Part shown: positions 19,757 through 26,421 of the stretch, piece after piece | Layout: each line of letters begins with the position of its first letter | Position numbering within the stretch: position 1 is the stretch's first letter | Assembly: GCF_910584445.1 (NCBI RefSeq) | Contig: NZ_CAJUBO010000013.1 | Location: 30,133-72,814, forward strand | Direction of reading: 5' to 3' | Length of the DNA: 42,682 nt | Source: an uncultured Desulfovibrio sp. | GTDB taxonomy: Bacteria; Desulfobacterota; Desulfovibrionia; Desulfovibrionales; Desulfovibrionaceae | Made by a program: the position numbers and the translations under genes | The notes under the pieces: generated by a model | Database searches by the model: none | What the model saw: only the letters and a program-made list of their open reading frames with translations | Told to the model about the DNA's origin: nothing

Positions 19757-20227
19757 ATGCCCAGCTACAAATACCAGGAATTCATCTTTTCCCTGCTGAT
19801 GTTGGTGGCCGGGCTTGCGCTCGTCGTCCATTCGTATTCGGACGCCTACACCCATTCCCACTCCGGGAACGGCGCTCTGGAACCCATGTTTTATCCCCGG
19901 CTCGTCCTCTGGCTCTGGTGCGCCTCCTCCCTCGTCATGGCTCTTCGTGCGCTCAGGCTTTCCCCCAAGATCCGCAAAAGTTTCAACGGCAGGCAGGTCT
20001 GCCTGGCCCTCGGCATGATGACCGGGATGCTGGCGCTCATGCTCGCCTTCGGCTTCATGGCCGGGGCCGCGCCATTTGTGGCCTCGTTTGCGATTTTACT
20101 CGGCTACAGGCACAAGTGGCGGCTTGCCATCGCCTCCCTGCTCATCCCCCTGTTTCTCTATGTGCTCTTTGAGCACGCGCTCGGAATCATGCTGCCCTCG
20201 CCGCTCTGGGATCCACTTGGCATCTGA
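19757..20227 (+). CDS. TctB-like small membrane subunit of the TTT transporter
   Basis: 156 residues with four predicted membrane helices: about 8-26 (FIFSLLMLVAGLALVVHSY), 47-63, 82-102 and 115-140. TctB proteins are poorly conserved but share this size, topology and place between tctC and tctA. It works with TctA in proton- or sodium-driven uptake of the ligand bound by TctC. GTGAGGAGGGG precedes the ATG. Confidence 0.85.
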   Translation: MPSYKYQEFIFSLLMLVAGLALVVHSYSDAYTHSHSGNGALEPMFYPRLVLWLWCASSLVMALRALRLSPKIRKSFNGRQVCLALGMMTGMLALMLAFGFMAGAAPFVASFAILLGYRHKWRLAIASLLIPLFLYVLFEHALGIMLPSPLWDPLGI

Positions 20228-20267
20228 CGCCAGTTCATAACGAGCCCTGCGGGGCGAGGAGATCGGG

Positions 20268-21773
20268 ATGGAAGCCTTGCTTGAATCGCTGACCAATATC
20301 GGCTGGATAACGCTTCTGATGGTCTTTGTCGGGACGCTGTTCGGGACGGTCCTGGGCGCCCTGCCTGGCTTGGGGTCCATCGTGGGCATCAGCGTTGCGT
20401 TACCCTTCACCTTCACCCTGCCCAGCGCGGCCGCCATCGCCCTCTTGCTGGGGGTGTACGCTGGCTCTATCTATGGTGGCTCCATTTCCTCCATTCTCAT
20501 CAATACCCCGGGAACGCCGCAATCGGCGTGCACCGCCATCGAGGGCTATCCCATGGCGCGGATGGGCAAGGCGCGGGAAGCCATTGGCTGGGCGACCATG
20601 GCCTCCCTGCTCGGCGGCTGCTTCTCCTGCCTGGTCTTTCTCATCTTTGCCCCGCAGCTTGCCAACTGGGCCAGCAAGTTCGGGGCCATGGAAATCACGG
20701 CCCTCGTCTTTCTCGGGCTTTCGTCCATCTGCCTGCTTTCTGCTGAATCCAAGGTCAAGGGCATCTTTTCCGGACTCACCGGCCTTGTCCTCGCCATTGT
20801 AGGGCAGGACCCCATTACGGGCGAGGTCCGCTTCACCTATGACTGGTATCCGCTCATGTCGGGAATCACATTGATCCCGGTGGTGGTGGGGGCATTTGCC
20901 ATTGCCGAGGTGCTGGCCCGGGTGGACGCCATCACGCGCACTGAGGAACTCAATCCCGTCAAGTGCGGCCTGATGAAACTGCCCTCTCTGGCCGAGATTG
21001 GCAAGCGCTGGAAGCAACTGCTGAAATCGTCGTTCATCGGCACGATGATTGGCGTATTGCCGGGCGCTGGTTCCACCGCCGCTGCCTTCATCAGCTATGG
21101 CGAGGCCAAGCGCAGCTCCCCCCACAGGGAAAACTTCGGCAAGGGGGAAGTGGACGGCATCATCGCAAGTGAGGCGTCCAACAACGCGGTGACAGGCGGC
21201 GCGCTGGTTCCCGCCTTCGCGCTCGGCATCCCCGGCGATGCGGTGACGGCCATCATGCTGGCGACGCTGATCTTCCATGGGGTGGTTCCCGGGGCCAGGC
21301 TGATGCAGGAAAGCCCGGCCACGGTCTATTCCGCCTTCATCACATTGACCATTGCCAATATCCTGCTCATTCCCTGCGGCATGATCGTCATGGCTATGTT
21401 TTCGCGCCTGCTGCGCATCCCTGAGCAGATATTCCTGCCCTTCATCTTCCTTATCTGCCTTCTGGGCGCCTATTCGGCGCGCAACAACGAGCTTGATCTC
21501 TATCTCGCGCTCATTGCCGGCGGCCTGGGCATCGCATTCCGCTATTTTGGCGTTTCCGTGGCGCCAATGGTCATCGGACTCGTGCTTGGCGCTCCCTTTG
21601 AATACAGCCTGCGGCAAGCCTTCATCCTTTCCGAGGGACATTTTTTCACGTCCTTCATGGAACACCCCATTGCGGTGTTCCTCCTCGCGTTGACGGTACT
21701 CCTTCAGGGCGCCCCGTGGGTGGTCAGTCTGAGAAAGAAACGCACAATCCCGGCAAATGGTTCCGGGCAGTAA
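20268..21773 (+). CDS. TctA-family large membrane subunit of the TTT transporter
   Basis: 501 residues, usual length, about 12 membrane helices. The family repeats are clear: GTVLGALPGLGSIVGISVALPFTF in the first half and TMIGVLPGAGSTAAAF in the second, the two P-G-L/A-G hairpins thought to form the substrate path. SSILINTPGTPQSACTAIEGYP is the other diagnostic segment. It forms the transport channel with TctB. The start is preceded by GGGGCGAGGAGATCGGG. Confidence 0.95.
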   Translation: MEALLESLTNIGWITLLMVFVGTLFGTVLGALPGLGSIVGISVALPFTFTLPSAAAIALLLGVYAGSIYGGSISSILINTPGTPQSACTAIEGYPMARMGKAREAIGWATMASLLGGCFSCLVFLIFAPQLANWASKFGAMEITALVFLGLSSICLLSAESKVKGIFSGLTGLVLAIVGQDPITGEVRFTYDWYPLMSGITLIPVVVGAFAIAEVLARVDAITRTEELNPVKCGLMKLPSLAEIGKRWKQLLKSSFIGTMIGVLPGAGSTAAAFISYGEAKRSSPHRENFGKGEVDGIIASEASNNAVTGGALVPAFALGIPGDAVTAIMLATLIFHGVVPGARLMQESPATVYSAFITLTIANILLIPCGMIVMAMFSRLLRIPEQIFLPFIFLICLLGAYSARNNELDLYLALIAGGLGIAFRYFGVSVAPMVIGLVLGAPFEYSLRQAFILSEGHFFTSFMEHPIAVFLLALTVLLQGAPWVVSLRKKRTIPANGSGQ

Positions 21774-21788
21774 ATGAGGAAGGGGATC

Positions 21789-22715
21789 ATGAAAATCCTG
21801 ACCATTGGCGCTGCGGGCTTCCTTGGTTCCTTTGTGTTGAAGGAACTGACGGCCACAGGCTGCGAACTTGCAGGCGCGGATTTTAAGGACAAGCCGGCTG
21901 AGTTGCCTGCGACCATCGCCTACAGGCATGTTGACGTGACGGATTTTGAAAATGTCCGGGAAGTGGTGGCCTGGGCCAAGCCCGACACGGTCATCAACCT
22001 TGCGGGCCTTTTGACGAACATCTGTGCGAGCAATCCCTTTCAGGCCACGCGGGTCAATGTCATGGGCGCGGCCAATGTGCTTGAGGCCTCACGTCTCAAT
22101 GGCGTGAAAAGGGTGGTGTTCGCCTCCAGCGCCGGGGTCTGCTCCCCGGATCGCATCGACACCCGCGAAACGCGCCCGGTGTCACCGCAGGTCTCCATGT
22201 ATGGAGCGACCAAGTTTTATGACGAAGTCCTCTGCCGCCAGTATGAGCAAAATTTCGGCATGGAAACCGCTTCCCTGCGCTACAGTCTCATTTACGGACC
22301 CGGTGACGTTTCCACCCCAGGCAATGCCCAGCGCCTGAAAAATATTGAAAGCTGCGTCCTCGGGAAGGATGTGGTCATTGACGACGCCTCGGCAGAGGAT
22401 CGCGTGCACCTGCTGCACGTTGCCGATGCGGGCCGCGCCACCGCCATGGCGGCCACCAGCGCTGCTCCTGTTTCCGGCGCCTACAATATTTCCGGCCCGC
22501 TGGGAGACTTCCTGTCGTTCGGGGAAATCGTGGACATCCTCAGGGCGGCCTTCCCGGAAGCAGGCCAGGTCATGTTTGGCAAGGGCGCCGCGCCCCAGGA
22601 GTTTGGACTCTACTCGCACAGGAAGGCCCGGGAGGCCTTTGGCTATGTTCCGCACATCAACGCGCGCGTAGGCCTGGTGGAGAATGGCAAAAACCGCTTG
22701 CAAAAAGCGGGATAG
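21789..22715 (+). CDS. Extended SDR: NAD-dependent epimerase/dehydrogenase
   Basis: 308 residues from ATG 21789, with AGGAAGGGG upstream; ATG 21774, directly after the tctA stop, is less likely. Rossmann motif G7-A-A-G-F-L-G13. Active site: Ser113/114 in FASSAGV and Y138-G-A-T-K142. The N-terminal NAD site, DVTDFENV and INLAGLLT pattern and SLIYGPGD near residue 170 define the extended SDR (epimerase/dehydratase) class. Some relatives beside TTT transporters oxidise hydroxy acids. As the last gene of the glycyl radical operon it could oxidise or invert the hydroxyl-bearing carbon of the substrate, or process the product. That role is inferred from position only. Confidence 0.85.
   Translation: MKILTIGAAGFLGSFVLKELTATGCELAGADFKDKPAELPATIAYRHVDVTDFENVREVVAWAKPDTVINLAGLLTNICASNPFQATRVNVMGAANVLEASRLNGVKRVVFASSAGVCSPDRIDTRETRPVSPQVSMYGATKFYDEVLCRQYEQNFGMETASLRYSLIYGPGDVSTPGNAQRLKNIESCVLGKDVVIDDASAEDRVHLLHVADAGRATAMAATSAAPVSGAYNISGPLGDFLSFGEIVDILRAAFPEAGQVMFGKGAAPQEFGLYSHRKAREAFGYVPHINARVGLVENGKNRLQKAG
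22689..22710 (-). terminator. Terminator for the folE2-nikR transcript
   Basis: Read on the minus strand, CCGCTT, five bases, AAGCGG and then TTTTT form a rho-independent terminator. It lies within the last codons of the convergent SDR gene, about 160 bases past the folE2 stop. The intervening 22716-22869 holds no gene that I can support. Confidence 0.6.
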
Positions 22716-22869
22716 CCGCCGGCAGTGTTGCGGCGTCCCTTGCCCGTGCAGCGGGGATGATCGGCGATGATTTCCACGCACAGGCGCACGGCGCACACGG
22801 CAAGGCCGGTCCATTGGCGTCATCGCCCACGCGTGACAGGGCGCGGACATCTGCCGCTGGATATGCCGC

Positions 22870-23670
22870 TCACCGCCGCCGCGCCTCCCCGCTCTGGGCC
22901 GCAGGCCCGCGTTCGATACGCGCGAACGCGTTGTGGTTGTGGATGGACTCCATGCTCTCCACCTCCACGGTGAACCAGGCCACCCGCGGGTGGCGCTCCA
23001 GCTCCCGGGCCACCGCGCGCACCACGTCCTCCACAAAGGCGGGGCGGGAAAAGGCCTGTTCGGTGACGAACTTTTCATCTTCCCGCTTGAGCAGGGTATA
23101 GACAGCGGAGGAACCCGCCGCCTCGGCCAGCTCGATGAATTCCTCCAGCCAGACGAAGCCGGTGATGCGCGCGCGGATATGCACCAGGGCGCGCTGGCTG
23201 TGCGCGCCCTCCCGGCTGATGGCCTTGGAGCAGGGGCAGACGGTCATGACCGGCACGGCGAGTTCCAGAAGGAAGGTCTGGCCGTTGTCGTCCAGCTCGC
23301 TCGTCACGCGGCAGTCATAGGCAAGCGGCGCGGCGTCGCCGCGCGCGGGCGCGTTTTTGCGGACGAAATAGGGAAAACTGAAGCGCGCCCACGCGCGCCG
23401 CGCATCCAGCCGCTGGCGCACGCTCTCAAGCAGGCGCAGCACGGACTGGCGATCCAGCCCCTCGTCCCAGTCGTCCAGGGCCTGGACGAGACGGCTCATG
23501 TGCGTCCCCTTGCGGGCCGAGGGTAGGTCCACCCCCAGGTCCGCGCTGGCGACAGTGGCCTGGCTGCCCCCGGCGCGGTCGCGCACCCGCAGGGGCAGGC
23601 GCAGGCCGCGCACGCCCACGCGGTCGATATCGAGAGGAACTTCAGGCGTCCTGTTCTGCACGTCTTCCAT
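22870..23670 (-). CDS. folE2: GTP cyclohydrolase IB (FolE2)
   Basis: 266 residues. It converts GTP to 7,8-dihydroneopterin triphosphate, the first step to folate and queuosine-type products. FolE2 signatures: HMSRLVQAL, the catalytic Cys in PVMTVCPCSKAIS, REGAHSQRALVHI, and the C-terminal MESIHNHNAFA. FolE2 is the isozyme that can use metals other than zinc and in some bacteria is made under zinc limitation. No FolE1 is seen here. It follows nikR by 39 bases on the same strand, so the two are probably cotranscribed. AGGA lies eight bases upstream of the ATG. Confidence 0.93.
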   Translation of the reverse strand: MEDVQNRTPEVPLDIDRVGVRGLRLPLRVRDRAGGSQATVASADLGVDLPSARKGTHMSRLVQALDDWDEGLDRQSVLRLLESVRQRLDARRAWARFSFPYFVRKNAPARGDAAPLAYDCRVTSELDDNGQTFLLELAVPVMTVCPCSKAISREGAHSQRALVHIRARITGFVWLEEFIELAEAAGSSAVYTLLKREDEKFVTEQAFSRPAFVEDVVRAVARELERHPRVAWFTVEVESMESIHNHNAFARIERGPAAQSGEARRR

Positions 23671-23709
23671 GGAACCATTCCTTTTGTCGTCTGCGCGCCG
23701 CCATGCGGC

Positions 23710-24129
23710 TCAGGCCAGCTCCCGGCCCAGCGGCGCCGGGCTGAACGCGCCGTGGCGCACGCCCCGGCAGGAGACGAGCCTGTCCGCCAGCGCCTGCACG
23801 CGTCCGGCCTCGCCCCGAAGCACCAGCACTTCCAGGCAGTTGTCGTGATCGAGATGCACATGGGTGGCGGCCACGATGACATCGTGATCCTCATGCTGGA
23901 GATGCATGAGCCGCCGCGCCAGGTCGTGCTTGTGGTGGTCATAGACCAGGGTCAGCGTTCCGGCGGCCTGTCCGTCCGGCGTGCGCCATTCCGCTTCGCC
24001 CAGGGCGCGCCGGATGAGGTCCCTGAGGGCCTCGGAGCGGTTGCTGTAGCTCTTGCGGGCGCACAGGGCGTCAAAGGCGGCCAGCAGATCCTCGTCCAGC
24101 GAAACGCCGAAGCGCGTAAGCTTTCCCAT
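23710..24129 (-). CDS. nikR: NikR nickel-responsive repressor
   Basis: 139 residues. The N-terminal ribbon-helix-helix is clear: MGKLTRFGVSLDEDLLAAFDALCARKSYSNRSEALRDLIR. The C-terminal ACT-like domain has the nickel-site residues: His in YDHHKHDL, then HVHLDHDNCLEVLVLRG with the H-x-H and Cys ligands. It represses nickel uptake genes when nickel is bound; Desulfovibrio needs nickel for hydrogenases. GGGAGGGAGAG precedes the ATG. No nickel transporter gene and no clear NikR palindrome (GTATGA-N16-TCATAC) is visible nearby, so its targets lie elsewhere. Confidence 0.93.
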   Translation of the reverse strand: MGKLTRFGVSLDEDLLAAFDALCARKSYSNRSEALRDLIRRALGEAEWRTPDGQAAGTLTLVYDHHKHDLARRLMHLQHEDHDVIVAATHVHLDHDNCLEVLVLRGEAGRVQALADRLVSCRGVRHGAFSPAPLGRELA

Positions 24130-24287
24130 ACTCTCCCTCCCCGCGCGCGGCCCGGGCGGTCGCGCGGATGGATGATGCCCCGCCTGGCGGCGCCCGCCGG
24201 ACGATGCGACCGGAACATCCGGCGGCAGACGCAGTGACGCCGTCGCTGCCGTCCTGGGTGAAGTCGTTGCGCCGCCGCGCCGGCCGC

Positions 24288-24968
24288 TCAGGAGCGCGTC
24301 AGTTCCCAGATGCCGATGGTCGGCGTGCCCTGGCCGTCCGGCGACGCCACAGTGGCCGTGTGGACGCGGCGCCCCGTCCAGCCTTCCCGTGCCAGAGCAT
24401 GCAGAAATGCCTCATAGACCGAGCGCCCAGGCTCCGCCACCCAGACCGCGCCGCCCGGCGCCAGGGCATGGGCCAGCAGGCGCAGCACCGGCGCCACAAA
24501 GCGTTTCTCGTACATGATGTCGCCGCCCCAGATGCGCGTAAAGGCGCGCGCCGCAAGCGCGGGGCGCCGCCAGTCCATGAGCGCCCACAGGGGCTGCGGG
24601 ACGCCATTGCCCGCGGCATTGCGCCGGGCGAAGCCGAGCGCCGCCTCTTCATAGTCCAGCGCCAGCACGCGGGCGCCGAGCCACTGGCCCACCAGGGCCG
24701 TCAGCCCCAGCCCGCAGCCCAGGTCCAGGCAGGGGCGTCCGGCAATGTCCGCGCGGCGCAGGGCGAGCCATTCGGCAAGCACCAGGCTGGAAGGCCAAAG
24801 CTCCGTCCAGTAGGGGATGCGCTCGTCCTCAAAGGCCGCCGCATCCTCGGTCATGGCATCCCAGAGCGCCTCGAGGTCGGCGGCCCGTTCCAGGCGCCAG
24901 TCGCGCCCCGCGCAGTGGGCCGTGATCCATGCGCCACCGGTGATGGTCCCTGCCGTTGGTCGTGTCAT
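24288..24968 (-). CDS. Class I SAM-dependent methyltransferase (METTL21/23-like)
   Basis: 226 residues from ATG 24968; the frame stays open to 25034 but the extension has no family features. Motif I is CLDLGCGLGLTALVGQWLGA, motif II ALDYEEAALGFARRNA, and the post-I/IV region IWGGDIMYEKRFVAPVLRLL. The acidic-aromatic IMYE in motif IV and the opening PYWTELWPSSLVLAEWL match the group that includes protein-lysine and nicotinamide-type methyltransferases. The likely substrate is a protein, but nothing in the context shows which one. It is transcribed away from cvpA. Confidence 0.8.
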   Translation of the reverse strand: MTRPTAGTITGGAWITAHCAGRDWRLERAADLEALWDAMTEDAAAFEDERIPYWTELWPSSLVLAEWLALRRADIAGRPCLDLGCGLGLTALVGQWLGARVLALDYEEAALGFARRNAAGNGVPQPLWALMDWRRPALAARAFTRIWGGDIMYEKRFVAPVLRLLAHALAPGGAVWVAEPGRSVYEAFLHALAREGWTGRRVHTATVASPDGQGTPTIGIWELTRS

Positions 24969-25090
24969 CCGGCAACGATAGCCCAAGGCGGCGCCGCTGT
25001 ACACCGGCCGCAGCGGGCGCGCGCCGCGCGCCATTGTCTCTCCCGGCGCCTTCTGCTATGGTCTCGCCGCACATGCGGGGAGGCAGGCTC

Positions 25091-25579
25091 ATGGGACAGG
25101 ACATTTTCGATCTCGTCATCATCCTCACGCTTGTCTTCTTCACCCTGCGCGGCGCGGGTGTTGGCCTGGTGGGCGAAGTGGCGGGCGTCGCCTCGCTCGT
25201 GGGCGGCTTCTGGGGCGCGCGGGCCTGGCACGGGCTTGTCTCGCCCCATCTGACCTTCATCAGCGCCGAAGGCTGGCGCACGCCCGTGGCCTATGGCCTG
25301 GTCTTCGTGGGCGTCATGCTCGGCGTGGGGCTGATCGCGCGCCTGCTCAGAAAGGCGGTGGCGCTGTCCTTCGCGTCCTGGGCGGACAGGCTTGCCGGGG
25401 CGTTTTTCGGCCTTGCCAAGGGTGTCCTCATCTGGGCGCTGGTGCTCATTGTGGCGGAAAAATTTTTCCAGAACGACGCCTTCATGCGCGATTCCCGCGT
25501 CATGCCCTATTTCCACGCCCTTGTGGCGCAGCTGCGCGCGTGGCTGCCGCCGGACATCGCGGCGCGGTTCGGCATCTGA
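25091..25579 (+). CDS. CvpA-family inner-membrane protein
   Basis: 162 residues from ATG 25091 (GGGGAGG upstream). Four membrane helices: about 5-22, 27-45, 60-80 and 98-118. CvpA signatures include the N-terminal DIFDLVIILTLVFFTLRGAGVGLVGEV, followed by SFASWADRLAGAFFGLAKGVLIW. Family members are involved in envelope homeostasis and, in E. coli, colicin V production; the biochemical role is unsettled. The mazG gene follows by about 20 bases. Confidence 0.88.
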   Translation: MGQDIFDLVIILTLVFFTLRGAGVGLVGEVAGVASLVGGFWGARAWHGLVSPHLTFISAEGWRTPVAYGLVFVGVMLGVGLIARLLRKAVALSFASWADRLAGAFFGLAKGVLIWALVLIVAEKFFQNDAFMRDSRVMPYFHALVAQLRAWLPPDIAARFGI

Positions 25580-25600
25580 CGCGGCAGTGGAGTGGATGCC

Positions 25601-26419
25601 ATGGAAGATCCGGGATGCGCCGCCCTCGGCGCCCTGCGGGACGTGATCGACCGCCTGACGGCGCCCGACGGCTGCCCCTGGGACAGGGAGCAGACGCCTG
25701 AAAGCCTGGCGGAATACCTCATCGAGGAAAGCCACGAACTCGCCGCCGCCCTCAAGGCCGGCGATGTGGCGGGCGCGCGCGAGGAACTGGGCGATGTGGC
25801 GTTCCTCCTGCTCTTTGTGGCCCGCCTTTTCGAGCGCAAGGGGCAGTTTTCCCTGGCGGACGCGCTGGACGAAAACCGCGCCAAGATGATCCGCCGCCAT
25901 CCGCATGTCTTTGCCGGCGAGACCTTTCCCGACCTGGACGCCCAGCTCGCCCGCTGGGAGGCCATCAAGCGCGCCGAGCACGAGGCGTCCGGCGCCCCGC
26001 AGGGGCTGTTCGCCAGCCTGCCGCCCAGCCTGCCGCCGCTCATCAAGGCCTACCGCATCCATTCCAAGGCCGCCCGCGTGGGCTTTACCTGGGCCGCCGA
26101 CGAGGAGGTGGAGCAGCAGGTGGAGTCCGAGTGGCTGGAATGGCTCGATGTGGCCGCCGGCGACGACACCGCCGCGCAGCGCCACGAACTGGGCGACATG
26201 CTCTTCAGCCTGGTGGAGCTGGGACGCCGCAAGGGCATCAAGGCCAACGACGCGCTGGACGCCGCCACGGCCCGGTTCCTGCGGCGTTTTGCCCGCATGG
26301 AGGAACTGGCGCGCGGGCGCGGCCAGGACTTCACGGCGCTTTCCCTCGACGAGAAGGACGAACTCTGGAACGAGGCCAAGGCCGAGGAGACGCCCGGCGG
26401 CGCCGGGGCGGAGGCGTAG
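25601..26419 (+). CDS. mazG: MazG nucleoside triphosphate pyrophosphohydrolase
   Basis: 272 residues from ATG 25601; GTG 25592 is an alternative start three codons earlier. Two MazG repeats are visible. The first has PDGCPWDREQTPESL and the metal-binding E-E-x-x-E pattern in LIEESHELAAALKAG with EELGDVAFLLLFVARL. The second has KAARVGFTWAADEEV and HELGDMLFSLVELGRRKGIKA. It hydrolyses NTPs or dNTPs to monophosphates and pyrophosphate, cleaning damaged nucleotides and lowering ppGpp effects. It lies between cvpA and a lipoprotein gene, only two bases from the latter. Confidence 0.93.
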   Translation: MEDPGCAALGALRDVIDRLTAPDGCPWDREQTPESLAEYLIEESHELAAALKAGDVAGAREELGDVAFLLLFVARLFERKGQFSLADALDENRAKMIRRHPHVFAGETFPDLDAQLARWEAIKRAEHEASGAPQGLFASLPPSLPPLIKAYRIHSKAARVGFTWAADEEVEQQVESEWLEWLDVAAGDDTAAQRHELGDMLFSLVELGRRKGIKANDALDAATARFLRRFARMEELARGRGQDFTALSLDEKDELWNEAKAEETPGGAGAEA

Positions 26420-26421
26420 CC

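Noticed and set aside
13607..22715. Bacterial microcompartment around the glycyl radical enzyme
   Set aside because: No shell protein, phosphotransacylase or aldehyde dehydrogenase gene is present in the window, and the enzyme lacks an obvious N-terminal encapsulation helix extension.
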